64,000 nucleotides of DNA. It comes from Chitinophaga pinensis. GTDB taxonomy: Bacteria > Bacteroidota > Bacteroidia > Chitinophagales > Chitinophagaceae. Shown here piece after piece: positions 1-9,936 of this stretch (the first letter of the stretch is position 1; each line of letters opens with the position of its first letter). Below the pieces are notes generated by a model. The model was not told the origin of the DNA, did no database searches, and saw only the letters and a list, made by a program, of their open reading frames with translations. The stretch spans positions 186,001 to 250,000 of the forward strand of contig NZ_VOHS01000006.1 in NCBI RefSeq assembly GCF_007896845.1, read 5' to 3'. The position numbers and the translations under genes are program-made.

Positions 1-68
1 ATATAGTGGACAAAATCGTCGTTGTCCTCCGATTGGTGTAAAGAAGATTCTGATTGTCAAAACCTTTT

Positions 69-1400
69 ATGAAAAGAGTATTTTATCTGACCGCCGTACT
101 AAGCGCCGTGCTGTATAACGCACCGTCTTATGCGCAACAGGTCTCCGATTCACTGCTTCCTCAAGCCACCCTCCAGGCTTGTATTCAGTATGCACTCACC
201 CACCAGCCGGTTGTAAAACAGGCAAAACTGGATGAGGATATCACTGAATACACCATTAAGGGTAAGCTTGCGGATTGGTACCCGCAGATTGGTGTAGATT
301 ACAGCCTCAACCATTATCTGAAGATTCCCACATCCTATTTTAATGGGAACTATGTACAGTTGGGCGTAGAAAACAACTCCGCAGCTTTGTTCCAATGGAA
401 CCAGAATCTGTTTACCCGTGATCTGCTGCTGGCAGGCAGAACTGCCCGCGATGTACGCAAACAAGCAAAACAGAACACAGAAAGCTACCGTATTGATGTA
501 GTGGCAAATGTGACCAAAGCTTACTACGGTATGTTGCTGACTGAACGTCAGATTGATGTACTGGATGAAGATGTGGTACGTCTGGAACGTAGTCTGAAAG
601 ATGCTTATAACCAATATCAGGGTGGTATTGTGGATAAGACAGACTATAAAAGGGCGACTATCTCCCTGAATAACACCCGTGCACAGCGAAAGACTGCCGC
701 CGAGCAACTGAAAGCCAGTGAAGCACAGCTTCGTCAGCTGATGGGCTATCCAGTGAACGGTCCTCTACCACTCGTATATGACACTGTACAAATGGTCCAG
801 AACATACAGCTGGATACAACCGTTACGGTGACCTATAATAACAGGGTGGAAATGCAGTTGCTGGAAACACAAAAAACGTTGTTAGATGCACAGCTGAAGT
901 ATAACAAATGGAGCTTTATTCCGACTGTTTCTGCATTTGCGAACTATAACTTCAACTACCTGAATCCGGAATTCTCCAAGTTGTATAACAACAACGTACC
1001 GAGTTCTCAGGTAGGACTGAAAGTGTCCCTGCCTATTTTTCAGGGTTCTAAACGTATCTATAACATCCGTCAGGCGGAATTGCAGATCAAACGTAATGAT
1101 CTGGATATAGAAAACCTGCGCAACCAGATCAATACTGAATATACTCAGGCAATGGCAACCTATAAAGGTAACCTGAATCAGTTTTATGTGATGAAGGAGA
1201 ATGTGGACCTGGCACAGGAAGTATATACTCTGATCGAGATGCAGTACCGGGAAGGTGTAAAAACCTATCTGGAGGTGATCACGGCACAGACAGATCTGCG
1301 TTCGGCACAACTGAACTACTATAACGCAATGTATACTGTGCTGTCCAGCAAAGTGGATCTGCAACGTTCATTGGGTACAATATCAACTAACAACTACTAA
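69..1400 (+). CDS. TolC-family outer membrane efflux protein
   Basis: Outer membrane channel of a tripartite RND pump, about 443 residues. The ATG at 69 gives a clean signal peptide (MKRVFYLT then a hydrophobic stretch ending at SYAQQ). An upstream in-frame TTG at 54 would only add five polar residues, so I prefer 69. The body has the long alpha-helical, Gln/Asn/Ala-rich segments of the OEP fold in two internal halves, with heptad-like coiled-coil regions around residues 160-230 and 340-430. Length fits the family (400-490). It is followed after 56 bases by the adaptor gene and then by the inner membrane pump, so the three very likely form one operon. The substrate cannot be read from the sequence, and no local regulator is visible in the window. 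Confidence 0.93.
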   Translation: MKRVFYLTAVLSAVLYNAPSYAQQVSDSLLPQATLQACIQYALTHQPVVKQAKLDEDITEYTIKGKLADWYPQIGVDYSLNHYLKIPTSYFNGNYVQLGVENNSAALFQWNQNLFTRDLLLAGRTARDVRKQAKQNTESYRIDVVANVTKAYYGMLLTERQIDVLDEDVVRLERSLKDAYNQYQGGIVDKTDYKRATISLNNTRAQRKTAAEQLKASEAQLRQLMGYPVNGPLPLVYDTVQMVQNIQLDTTVTVTYNNRVEMQLLETQKTLLDAQLKYNKWSFIPTVSAFANYNFNYLNPEFSKLYNNNVPSSQVGLKVSLPIFQGSKRIYNIRQAELQIKRNDLDIENLRNQINTEYTQAMATYKGNLNQFYVMKENVDLAQEVYTLIEMQYREGVKTYLEVITAQTDLRSAQLNYYNAMYTVLSSKVDLQRSLGTISTNNY

Positions 1401-1456
1401 TAAGGAAACTGGTCGGGTCCGTACAGCCTGACCATTGAAAGGACAAATATTTTCAG

Positions 1457-2596
1457 ATGAAAACAAAGCAACACATTCTCCTCATTGGCGCTACAGGCTT
1501 ATTTTACCTGGCTTCCTGTAAAGGCCCGGCTCAGAAAGCAGCCATGGTATTGCCTCCTACACCGGTAAGCGTAGTACCTGCAGTTACTGGTACTGCTATT
1601 TACTACGATAAATATCCAGCTACAGTAGTAGCCTTGAACCAGGTTGAACTGCGTGCACAGGTATCAGGATATATTACCGGCATTTTCTTCAAAGAAGGTG
1701 AAGTGGTACAGAAAGGAAAACCGCTCTATGAAATAGACCGTCGTAAGTATGAAGCCGCTTACCGTCAGGCAGAAGCCAGTATCGCGCAGGCAAAGGCAAA
1801 TCTTACGAAAGCACAGAAAGACGCAGACCGTTATCATAAACTGGCAGAGCAGGATGCAATTGCCCGTCAGACACTGGACAATGCAGACGCTGCACTGGAC
1901 GTAAGCCGTAGCCAGCTGGCTGCTGCGGAAGCCTCTTTACTGGCTGCCCGCACAGACCTCGACTACGCTGTGATCAAAGCTCCTTTCACCGGCCGTATCG
2001 GTATCTCTCAGGTAAAACTGGGTGCACAGATCGGTGCAGGAACAACCTTACTGAATACAATTTCTTCAGAGAATCCGATCGCTGTTGATTTCGTGGTGAA
2101 TGAAAATGATATTCCACGTTTCTCTGGTATGCAGGGTAAAACGGTGACTCCGGGTGATTCTACTTTCCGTCTGCAATTACCTAACGGACAGGCTTATTCT
2201 GAGCCCGGCCGTCTGACAGTAGTAGATCGTGGTGTGGATAACCTGACAGCTACTATCAAGGTGCGTATTGAATTCAACAACCCGAAGAATGAACTGAAAG
2301 AAGGTATGAGCGGTGTGATGAATGTACTGAACGATCAGTCAGGCGACCGCGTTATCATTCCTTACAAATCAGTGGTTGAACAGATGGGTGAATTCTTCGT
2401 ATTTGTTGCGAAAGATACTGTTGCAGAACAGCGTAAAATACATCTGGGCCCTCGTCTGAGAGAAAGTATCGTCGTAATGGACGGTGTGAAAGAAGGCGAG
2501 CTGGTGATTGCAGAAGGTATACAGCGTTTACGTGATGGTGGTAAGATTGATACCACTACTGTAAAGAAAGCGCCGGATGCCGCAGCTAAGAAATAG
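1457..2596 (+). CDS. RND efflux periplasmic adaptor (AcrA/MexA-like lipoprotein)
   Basis: Membrane fusion protein of 379 residues that links the inner membrane pump to the TolC channel. The N-terminus has a lipoprotein signal with the lipobox LASC (Cys at about residue 21), so the mature protein is probably lipid-anchored in the periplasm. A biotinyl-lipoyl-like half motif (VELRAQVSGYITG) lies near residues 63-75. An Ala/Gln-rich coiled-coil hairpin follows at about 95-160, then the second lipoyl half (DYAVIKAPFTGRIG), a beta-barrel and a membrane-proximal domain ending near 365. It sits between the channel and pump genes with short gaps (56 and 36 bases), the usual order for HAE1-type systems. 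Confidence 0.94.
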   Translation: MKTKQHILLIGATGLFYLASCKGPAQKAAMVLPPTPVSVVPAVTGTAIYYDKYPATVVALNQVELRAQVSGYITGIFFKEGEVVQKGKPLYEIDRRKYEAAYRQAEASIAQAKANLTKAQKDADRYHKLAEQDAIARQTLDNADAALDVSRSQLAAAEASLLAARTDLDYAVIKAPFTGRIGISQVKLGAQIGAGTTLLNTISSENPIAVDFVVNENDIPRFSGMQGKTVTPGDSTFRLQLPNGQAYSEPGRLTVVDRGVDNLTATIKVRIEFNNPKNELKEGMSGVMNVLNDQSGDRVIIPYKSVVEQMGEFFVFVAKDTVAEQRKIHLGPRLRESIVVMDGVKEGELVIAEGIQRLRDGGKIDTTTVKKAPDAAAKK

Positions 2597-2632
2597 ATAA
2601 CAGTTTGAGTTTGAATCAATAGAAGAAGAAAC

Positions 2633-5600
2633 ATGATTGCAAATACTTTTATACGCAGACCGGTTACCGCAATAGTTATTTCTGTTGTACTGGTGCTGGT
2701 AGGTTTGCTGGCGATGACTAACCTGCCCATTGGCCAGTACCCGGAAATTTCGCCCCCCACTGTACAGGTGACCGGTACTTATATCGGTGCGGATGCACAG
2801 ACGGTGGAGCAGACAACAGCTACTCCTGTGGAAGTGCAGGTAAATGGTACACCTGGTATGACTTATATGACCAGTAACAGTACCAACAGTGGTGCAATGA
2901 GTTTGACCGTGAACTTTGAAGTGGGTACTGACATTAATATCGCCGCTCTGGACGTACAGAACCGTGTGGGTATTGCGCAGCCAACCCTGCCTCAGGAAGT
3001 ACAACGTTTAGGTCTGACTGTAAGAAAGCGTAACCCCAGTATCCTCATGCTGGTGGCTTTATATTCTCCGAATGGTACCCATGATGTAACCTTCCTGGAT
3101 AACTATACCAACGTATATATCAAGGATGCATTGCTGCGTGCGAAAGGTGTGGGTGATATCTTCACCCGTGCGGATGATTTCAGTATGCGTGTATGGCTGA
3201 AACCTGACAAGCTGGCCCAGATGGGTGTAACAGCAGAAGAGGTAAGAGCTGCTATTACTGAACAGAATGCGCAGATTTCCGCAGGTACCGTGGGTGCACC
3301 TCCTCAGAAGACCGGACAGACATATGAGTATACCATCTTCGTAAAAGGCCGTCTCGTAACAGCTGAGGAATTTGGTAATATCATTATCAAAACCCGTCCG
3401 GATGATGGAGCAATTGTATACCTGAAAGATGTTGCCCGCATACAGCTGGGTAAATTCAGTTACAGCAACAACTCTTATGTAGATGGTAAGAGAGCTTCCT
3501 ACCTGCTGGTTTATCAGGCGCCGGGTAGTAACGCGATCGAAACAGCAGAAGCGGTATATGAAACAATGGAACAGCTGAGCAAGACCTTCCCGAAAGATGT
3601 TGCTTACGTAGTACCATTTGAGTCTGTATCCGTGATCGAGGTATCTATCCACGAGGTGGTGGAAACCCTGTTGGAAGCACTCGTACTCGTGGTGATCGTG
3701 GTATTCCTCTTCCTGCAAAGCTGGAGGGCGACCGTTATCCCGGTACTCGCTATTCCTGTATCCATTATTGCGACGTTCATCTTCTTCATACCGCTTGGAT
3801 TTACCATCAATACCCTGACCCTGTTCGGTTTCGTACTGGCGATCGGTATCGTGGTGGATGACGCCATTGTGGTGGTGGAGGCGGTCCAGCATAATATGGA
3901 CCATGAACAGATGACGCCGAAGGAAGCGACTTATGCAGCGATGAAAGAGATCTCCGGACCGGTAATGGCGATTGCGCTGATTCTTGCGGCGGTATTCGTA
4001 CCAGTAGGATTTATACCGGGTATCGTGGGACGTCTGTATCAGCAGTTTGCGATCACGATCGCAATCTCCGTACTGATCTCCGCGTTTGTGGCATTGTCCC
4101 TGACGCCGGCATTATGTACGCTGATCCTGCGACCAATGCACCTTGATAAGGATTCAAAAGGTCTGAATAAGTTCTTCTTTAAGTTCAATACGTGGTTTGG
4201 ACATGTGACCAGTCGTTATTCACTGGGTGTGAAGAAGAGTATCCGTTGGTCACGTTATGTGATCATACTGCTGCTTTGTATTATGGTCGGTACCCTGTTC
4301 CTCTTCAGAGGTAAGCCGACAGGCTTTATCCCGACAGAGGATGATGGTCGTATATATATCACTTTTGACCTGCCGGAATCATCTTCCACAGAGAGAACGA
4401 TTGCTGTAATGACAGAAATGATGCATACACTGGATAGCGTAAAAGCGATCGGTCACTATGCAGCATTGGGTGGTCTGAACGTAGTAAGTTTTGCGACCAA
4501 ATCGAACAGTGGTACGATCTTCTGTCAGCTGAAACCATGGGATCAACGTAAAGACAAATCTCAGCAGATATTCGCGCTGGTAGGACAACTGCAGGCGAAA
4601 CTATCCAGATTTAAGGAAGCCAATGTGGTGGTAATTCCGCCTCCGGCAATCCCCGGTCTGGGTTCTACAGCAGGTTTCTCCTTCATTCTTCAGCAGAAGA
4701 GTGGTGGTGGCGACATCAAGGAATTTGAAGGCGTACTGCAGAAATTCACAATGGCGATCAACCAGCGTCCTGAAATAGCAAGAGCGTTCTCCTTCTTCAC
4801 CGCACGTACTCCCGGTTATCAACTGGAGATAGACCGTGAAAAGGCGAAGAAGATGGGCGTACAGATATCCTCTATTGCTACCGCATTGCAGACCTATCTG
4901 GGTAGTGCTTATGTGAATGACTTTACGGTGTACGGCCGTAACTTCCGTGTAGTAACACAGGCGGATTCCACTTACCGTGGAGATATCAAGGATCTGGCGC
5001 AATATTTTGTGCGTAACTCTGCCGGTACGATGGTACCATTGAGTGCGCTGACTTCATATAAGGTGACGGAAAGTGCGCCGGTTATCTCTCACTATAACCT
5101 GTTCCGTTCTGCGGAAATAAACGGTAGCCCTGCTCCGGGCTATAGTAGTGGTGACGCGATCAAGGCATTGCAGGAAGTAGCAGCACAGGTATTACCGGAA
5201 GGTTATGGATATGAGTTCTCCGGTCTGAGCCGTGAGGAGTTATTATCCGGATCCAAGACGGTTTACATCTTTGCGCTGTCTATCATCTTCGTATTCCTCT
5301 TCCTTGCAGCCCTTTATGAAAGCTGGTCTGTACCATTCTCCGTACTGCTGGCAGTACCTATCGGAGCTTTTGGTGCGATCCTGACATTGACTTTCCTGCC
5401 TGCCATTACGAACAACGTATACGCGCAGATCGGTCTGATCACACTGATTGGTTTGTCGGCAAAGAACGCGATCCTGATTGTGGAATTTGCGAAAGAGCGT
5501 GTGGATAAAGGTATGGAACTGGTCACAGCTACTGTGGAAGCGGCCAAGCTGCGTCTGCGTCCTATCATCATGACATCCCTTGCGTTCCTGTTAGGTATCA

Positions 5601-5803
5601 TGCCGCTGGTATTATCCAGTGGTGCGGGTGCTGAATCCCGTAAAACAATGGGATGGACCGTATTGGGTGGTATGTTCACCGCGACCTTCCTTGCGATCTT
5701 TATCGTACCGGTGCTGTATGTGGTAATTACCCGTCTGGCATATGGTAAGGATAAACTGAAACAAATGCAGGAAAACTACAAAGCGATGCAACACGAATTA
5801 TAA
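2633..5803 (+). CDS. RND efflux transporter, AcrB-like (HAE1 family)
   Basis: Inner membrane proton-driven drug or hydrophobe exporter, 1056 residues, close to the family norm of 1030-1060. It starts with the characteristic MIANTFIRRPV and a first membrane helix. Two large periplasmic loops separate TM1 from TM2 and TM7 from TM8. The proton-relay acid pair is present in TM4 (VVDDAIV, Asp409-Asp410), and the matching lysine in TM10 is near residue 944 (SAKNAILIVEF). These support a functional pump. The gene ends the operon and is followed by a strong hairpin terminator. The substrate is unknown. Confidence 0.95.
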   Translation: MIANTFIRRPVTAIVISVVLVLVGLLAMTNLPIGQYPEISPPTVQVTGTYIGADAQTVEQTTATPVEVQVNGTPGMTYMTSNSTNSGAMSLTVNFEVGTDINIAALDVQNRVGIAQPTLPQEVQRLGLTVRKRNPSILMLVALYSPNGTHDVTFLDNYTNVYIKDALLRAKGVGDIFTRADDFSMRVWLKPDKLAQMGVTAEEVRAAITEQNAQISAGTVGAPPQKTGQTYEYTIFVKGRLVTAEEFGNIIIKTRPDDGAIVYLKDVARIQLGKFSYSNNSYVDGKRASYLLVYQAPGSNAIETAEAVYETMEQLSKTFPKDVAYVVPFESVSVIEVSIHEVVETLLEALVLVVIVVFLFLQSWRATVIPVLAIPVSIIATFIFFIPLGFTINTLTLFGFVLAIGIVVDDAIVVVEAVQHNMDHEQMTPKEATYAAMKEISGPVMAIALILAAVFVPVGFIPGIVGRLYQQFAITIAISVLISAFVALSLTPALCTLILRPMHLDKDSKGLNKFFFKFNTWFGHVTSRYSLGVKKSIRWSRYVIILLLCIMVGTLFLFRGKPTGFIPTEDDGRIYITFDLPESSSTERTIAVMTEMMHTLDSVKAIGHYAALGGLNVVSFATKSNSGTIFCQLKPWDQRKDKSQQIFALVGQLQAKLSRFKEANVVVIPPPAIPGLGSTAGFSFILQQKSGGGDIKEFEGVLQKFTMAINQRPEIARAFSFFTARTPGYQLEIDREKAKKMGVQISSIATALQTYLGSAYVNDFTVYGRNFRVVTQADSTYRGDIKDLAQYFVRNSAGTMVPLSALTSYKVTESAPVISHYNLFRSAEINGSPAPGYSSGDAIKALQEVAAQVLPEGYGYEFSGLSREELLSGSKTVYIFALSIIFVFLFLAALYESWSVPFSVLLAVPIGAFGAILTLTFLPAITNNVYAQIGLITLIGLSAKNAILIVEFAKERVDKGMELVTATVEAAKLRLRPIIMTSLAFLLGIMPLVLSSGAGAESRKTMGWTVLGGMFTATFLAIFIVPVLYVVITRLAYGKDKLKQMQENYKAMQHEL

Positions 5804-5821
5804 ACGGAAAACATTGCAACT

Positions 5822-5857
5822 AAAAAAGGCGCCCGCGGTTAGCGGGCGCCTTTTTTT
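5822..5857 (+). terminator. Rho-independent terminator of the RND operon
   Basis: A perfect nine-base GC-rich stem (GGCGCCCGC at 5828-5836 with its complement at 5842-5850), a five-base loop, six A before it and seven T after it. It lies 19 bases after the pump stop codon and before an oppositely oriented gene. Confidence 0.95.
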
Positions 5858-5881
5858 ATGTAAAGAAAGTAAGAAGTCTGG

Positions 5882-6295
5882 TTATTTGCCGATGGTCATA
5901 TAGAAGAAAATAATTGCGGCAGCTATAGATGAAGCAACCATTACCAGAAGAGTGATCAGTAATATTTTCCAGCCTATGTGTACCCTCATTTTATTGGGAG
6001 GTGGCTGCACATTTTCATAATGGATCTCTTTTCTATTATACCATGTGCCGGTCATAACCGGGGCAGCAGCTTCCTGCGCGACCTGTTGCATGATCGCTGT
6101 TTTCAGGTGTGCAGGTGGAGGAGCTGCATCTTTGAACGCCATGCGTTCTATGCGGCACTCGATTTCGTCCTGTTCGATCTGAACTTCCGGGAAGAAATTC
6201 AGGTGCATCCGATACTCGGCTTCCTCTTCAGGACTTGCGAATCCAAGGAGCACTTTCTCCAGATTTCCATCTGATATGTAACGCTCGTAGTCCAT
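5882..6295 (-). CDS. Small C-tail-anchored protein resembling an anti-sigma factor N-terminal region
   Basis: Protein of 137 residues. The N-terminal half (GFASPEEEAEYRMHL, then a helix with acidic residues, then PPPAHLKTAIMQQV near 78-92) resembles the N-terminal module of Bacteroidota RskA-like anti-sigma factors, which bind ECF sigma factors. A linker and one membrane segment near residues 109-133 follow, with only four residues beyond it. There is therefore no periplasmic RskA domain, and no ECF sigma gene adjoins it. The similarity is recalled from family patterns, so the functional link is a guess. It could also be an unrelated tail-anchored protein. It is convergent with the RND operon. 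Confidence 0.7.
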   Translation of the reverse strand: MDYERYISDGNLEKVLLGFASPEEEAEYRMHLNFFPEVQIEQDEIECRIERMAFKDAAPPPAHLKTAIMQQVAQEAAAPVMTGTWYNRKEIHYENVQPPPNKMRVHIGWKILLITLLVMVASSIAAAIIFFYMTIGK

Positions 6296-6435
6296 AGTTA
6301 CATGTGGGTATTTCTCAAGTTAACGCATCCGTATTCCGGATGGAGATATAATATCGCAGTTCTGCGAAGGTGGTGAAAAAGTCAGACAAATAGTTGTCCA
6401 AACTAGTGAAATAAGTAAATACACTAAAAAAAATG

Positions 6436-6470
6436 GAAACCGGCCCTAAGTGATAGGGAGGACCGGTTTC
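6436..6470 (-). terminator. Terminator of the AsmA-family gene
   Basis: Two stacked stems: GAAACCGG (6436-6443) with CCGGTTTC (6463-6470), and CCCTA (6444-6448) with TAGGG (6454-6458). On the minus strand a T-rich tract follows, as expected for termination after the gene whose stop is at 6485. Confidence 0.85.
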
Positions 6471-6484
6471 GCAAATATTATAGC

Positions 6485-9163
6485 TTAGTTACTCTTCTTT
6501 TTAAAGATATTTCCGATAGTACTTTTTACCGCTTGTTCCGCTTGTTTACCGGCATTTTGCAAAGGTTGTGCCTTATTTCCGGTAGTATCTTTCTGACCTG
6601 TGATCTGTTTGGTGATCTGGTCTTTCAGACCTGCAACGGCGTTATTTTTAGCAGCATTCAGTGAATCTTTGAGGGCAGTTTTCACTGTATCTACCTTATT
6701 TTTTACGAGGGTGGTTGCCTGATCTTTCAGGTTATTGAGGGTACCGGAGGTTGTTTCCTGCAGGTCGGTTTTGTAGGTCGGTTTCATGATGTTACCACCG
6801 AGCAACACATTCAGGTGAATGCTGTCGCTGATATTAACAGGGATACCTTTAGCGGTCGCCTGTGAAGCCAGACTTGTCACCAGCGCATCTCCCTGTTTGC
6901 CGATCACGCTGCGGGGCAGGGTCATTTGCAGGGTATAGTCCAGTGACTGGTCAAAACCGTGAGAACCACCTACCAGCATACTGATGTTGCTGACGTTCAC
7001 TTTGAACGGATTTACCTTTACGCGGCCGTTTTCAAAAGCGAAATAGGTTTTGATATCTCTCAGGGAGAAGTTTTTCAGTTGAGATACATTCAGGGTGCTT
7101 GCCAGCTGGTCTATCGGGCCAAATTTCTGTAAGGCACCTTCCAGTACCAGCAGGTTACCATCTCCTGTCAGGCTACTGAGCAACGGCATCATATCCTGAC
7201 CCAGTTTACCGGTCAGTTCGAGGTTGGAGTTGATTTTACCATTCAGGAATTTAGCCACCGGCATGAGCGCCTGAACGGTATTGAAAGCATTGAAAGTCTG
7301 TTGTACGTCTACGTTTTGTACACTGTAAGACATATTGATGTCCGGATTAGTCTTACTGTTTTTAGTGCTGTAGCTACCATTTACTTCCATGTTACCCTGT
7401 AAGGCATTTGCCTTGATCTGTTGCATAGAGACGGTTTCGTCTTTAAGTAACAGGTTACCGGAGAGGTTAGACATGTCAAGTTTATCGTAGTGTACTTTAT
7501 CTACCTGTGCCTGTAAAGCGAGGTTCAGGTTAGCCGGAACAGCAAAAGGAGCGCTGGCTGTATCTGCGGGTGTGGCGGCAGCTGTGGTTTCAGTTGTACC
7601 CATCCACTTATCCAGGTCCACCTGATCTGCTTTTACAGCCAGTTTACCGTCCAGCGGCTGATTCTTCAGCATATACGCCAGCATATTATTCACTTCACCG
7701 TTAGCCTGGAAGTTGGTACCCATGTATTGTCCATCGAACTTAGACACTGTCACGTTCTTCGGATTGAACTGCATGGACAGGGTGTTTACTTTAACGCCAT
7801 CCGGATAGTCTTTGCTGCGGTACAGCAGATCGCTGATCAGGATACTGCCGGCAGCGTAGAATTTATCGTATGCCTGTTTTTCGATAGCGCTCATGTTACC
7901 TTTTGCAGTAACATCCGCATCTACGATACCACTCAGTGCGGTACCTGCATCCAGTTTTACGAACTGAGAAACTTTTGACAAGTCAAGTTTACCTTTTGCA
8001 GCACCGTCTACATACATATCAGAGATCGGTGTTTTTACAAGGAGGCGCATATCCAGCGGCGTGTTATCCATTTCCACATGCGCAGAAGGAATATCCACAA
8101 TGGTGTGATCAGGTACGCCATCCGGATTGTTGACGCTCATTTTTACCTGAATATTTTTAACAGGTTTAGGGAGGTCAGGATATTGGAAGAAACCATCCTT
8201 CACGGCCAGATTTAATCCGAAGGCAGGCATTTCGGTAGCGCTGTAGGTACCTTTTACGTAACCATCGAAAGCAGCGGTACCGGAGGTCTTGATTTTATCA
8301 AAGTCCTGCATAAAGATAGCCGGTACGAGAGAGAGGATGTCTTTAAACTGTGTGGAAGGCGCTTTCATGGTGAGATCCATGCCATAAGTGCTGTCGTTTA
8401 CGAGTTTAAAGAAACCCTGAAAGGCCAGTTCGAGATTGTTCAGTGTGGCTTTACCTTTCTGGAAGGTATAGGTGCTGGTTTTATTATCTACCTGAATGTC
8501 TGCATCCATTGTTGTTTTGGTGCGCAGGAGGTAGGGGATAAGCCCATAGCGGAAGGTAACACCTTCAGCCTGGGTGGTTGTCTGCAGGGTGAACAGATCC
8601 TGTGTGAAGTCGCCTTTACCCTGATGGTCCAGGCCTTCAATGAGCATACCCATATCGCCTTGTTCATCATCATAGCGGATAGTGGCATCTTCGATGCTGT
8701 ATTGCTGGAGATTGAGGGCAAATTTGGCAGAGGAAGTGTCTGCAGAGGGCGTCTGGGTGGTGTCAGGTTTGGTAATATCCCAGTTCACCAGACCTTGTTT
8801 ATTGATAATAGCATGTATGCGCGGCGCTACGATATCCACATTATAGATATCCATTTTATCACCTTTGATCACGCTCATGAGATTGAGTGCCAGATCAATT
8901 TTCTTAACAGCAAACAGGGTATCACCGGCGAAGGGGGCTCTGTTTACCACGCTCAGGTCTTCAAGGGCTACCGCGAGCCGTGGAAAGTGTCTTATCAGAC
9001 TGATATCCACGTCTTTAAAGTCAACATCGGCTACGAGTTGTTTGTTCAGCTCTGTTTTGACGATAGACATGATCTTGCCCTTGAAAAAGTATGGTATGGC
9101 AATAGCTGCAATAACCAGTACCAGCAAGAAAATTCCTACAATTTTGAGGATTTTTTTGAGCAT
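6485..9163 (-). CDS. AsmA-family envelope protein
   Basis: Protein of 892 residues with one N-terminal membrane helix (about residues 4-26), then a very long repetitive beta-rich region. AsmA-like features include the N-terminal block ending in RHFPRLAVALEDL near residue 60 and a conserved C-terminal section around 650-790. The last 100 residues are Lys/Ala/Gln-rich and probably helical or coiled. AsmA-like proteins are periplasm-spanning, anchored in the inner membrane, and linked to phospholipid transport and outer membrane homeostasis in proteobacteria. The same role here is an inference. It appears monocistronic, with its own terminator and a divergent RNA methyltransferase upstream. Confidence 0.88.
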   Translation of the reverse strand: MLKKILKIVGIFLLVLVIAAIAIPYFFKGKIMSIVKTELNKQLVADVDFKDVDISLIRHFPRLAVALEDLSVVNRAPFAGDTLFAVKKIDLALNLMSVIKGDKMDIYNVDIVAPRIHAIINKQGLVNWDITKPDTTQTPSADTSSAKFALNLQQYSIEDATIRYDDEQGDMGMLIEGLDHQGKGDFTQDLFTLQTTTQAEGVTFRYGLIPYLLRTKTTMDADIQVDNKTSTYTFQKGKATLNNLELAFQGFFKLVNDSTYGMDLTMKAPSTQFKDILSLVPAIFMQDFDKIKTSGTAAFDGYVKGTYSATEMPAFGLNLAVKDGFFQYPDLPKPVKNIQVKMSVNNPDGVPDHTIVDIPSAHVEMDNTPLDMRLLVKTPISDMYVDGAAKGKLDLSKVSQFVKLDAGTALSGIVDADVTAKGNMSAIEKQAYDKFYAAGSILISDLLYRSKDYPDGVKVNTLSMQFNPKNVTVSKFDGQYMGTNFQANGEVNNMLAYMLKNQPLDGKLAVKADQVDLDKWMGTTETTAAATPADTASAPFAVPANLNLALQAQVDKVHYDKLDMSNLSGNLLLKDETVSMQQIKANALQGNMEVNGSYSTKNSKTNPDINMSYSVQNVDVQQTFNAFNTVQALMPVAKFLNGKINSNLELTGKLGQDMMPLLSSLTGDGNLLVLEGALQKFGPIDQLASTLNVSQLKNFSLRDIKTYFAFENGRVKVNPFKVNVSNISMLVGGSHGFDQSLDYTLQMTLPRSVIGKQGDALVTSLASQATAKGIPVNISDSIHLNVLLGGNIMKPTYKTDLQETTSGTLNNLKDQATTLVKNKVDTVKTALKDSLNAAKNNAVAGLKDQITKQITGQKDTTGNKAQPLQNAGKQAEQAVKSTIGNIFKKKSN

Positions 9164-9235
9164 TTTTTAAATAGATGTTTTTTAGTATGTATGAAGGTAG
9201 TAAGGAAAAGCGGTATTCTAAAGTCCGATTTAAGT

Positions 9236-9243
9236 TAAATTTG
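9236..9243 (+). promoter_or_regulatory. Candidate -7 promoter element (TAAATTTG)
   Basis: Exact match to the Bacteroidota primary sigma motif TAnnTTTG, 27 bases ahead of the ATG at 9271. No clear TTTG is visible in the -33 region. It would lie inside the gene if an in-frame ATG at 9175 were used, so it supports the start at 9271. Confidence 0.45.
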
Positions 9244-9270
9244 TGCTCTAAAATATATACTTACCTGATT

Positions 9271-9864
9271 ATGACGCCGGAACGTAGAGAAAGGTTACTA
9301 TCCGTATTAAATAAAAGACAAGCAGGTCTGACTGTTGTCCTGGAGAATGTATTTGATCCGCATAACATTTCTGCGGTGCTGCGTACGTGTGATGCTGTGG
9401 GTATCCAGGATGTCTATGTGCTGAACACACAGACTGCCCGTCGTAAGAGATGGGGACACAAGAGCTCTTCCAGTGCCGCGAAGTGGCTGACTGTCCATCA
9501 GTTTAATGATACAGCCACCTGTATGGCAGCTGTAAGGGAAAAGTACGATAAGATCTATACAACGCATCTTGCGGCAGATTCGAAAAGTCTGTATGAGATT
9601 GATTTTACCGGTTCTGTAGCACTGGTATTCGGGAATGAGCAGGAGGGAGTGAGTGAGGAGATCAGGAAATTGTGTGATGGTAACTTTATTATTCCTCAGG
9701 TGGGTATTATCAAATCGCTGAATATTTCTGTGGCTTGTGCAGTGAGCATATATGAGGCAATGAGGCAAAAATCGATTGCAGGCCATTATGAACAAAAAAA
9801 CCTACCGGACGCTCAATACAACGAATTGCTTGAGGAGTGGGGCTTTCAGGAAGAAGACATGTGA
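9271..9864 (+). CDS. trmH: TrmH-type RNA 2'-O-methyltransferase (SPOUT)
   Basis: About 197 residues from the ATG at 9271 (MTPERRERLL), chosen because it matches the usual TrmH start and because a promoter-like element lies between it and the alternative ATG at 9175. The three SPOUT motifs are clear: motif 1 (NISAVLRTCDAVG), motif 2 (ALVFGNEQEGVSEE) and motif 3 (SLNISVACAVSIYEA), which form the knotted SAM-binding site. The pattern most resembles tRNA (Gm18) methyltransferase TrmH, which modifies G18 of the D-loop. It lacks most of the long C-terminal extension of the E. coli enzyme. A 23S rRNA methyltransferase of the same superfamily is a less likely alternative. Confidence 0.85.
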   Translation: MTPERRERLLSVLNKRQAGLTVVLENVFDPHNISAVLRTCDAVGIQDVYVLNTQTARRKRWGHKSSSSAAKWLTVHQFNDTATCMAAVREKYDKIYTTHLAADSKSLYEIDFTGSVALVFGNEQEGVSEEIRKLCDGNFIIPQVGIIKSLNISVACAVSIYEAMRQKSIAGHYEQKNLPDAQYNELLEEWGFQEEDM

Positions 9865-9936
9865 GTTGAGGCATTTTGGTGAGATTGGTTGAATGGGATA
9901 TTATGCTAATTTCCATTGCAATAAAATTTATGCAAA

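Noticed and set aside
3059-3904. Minus-strand open frame across the AcrB-like gene
   Set aside because: It overlaps a complete and well-supported RND transporter and shows no recognisable protein features.
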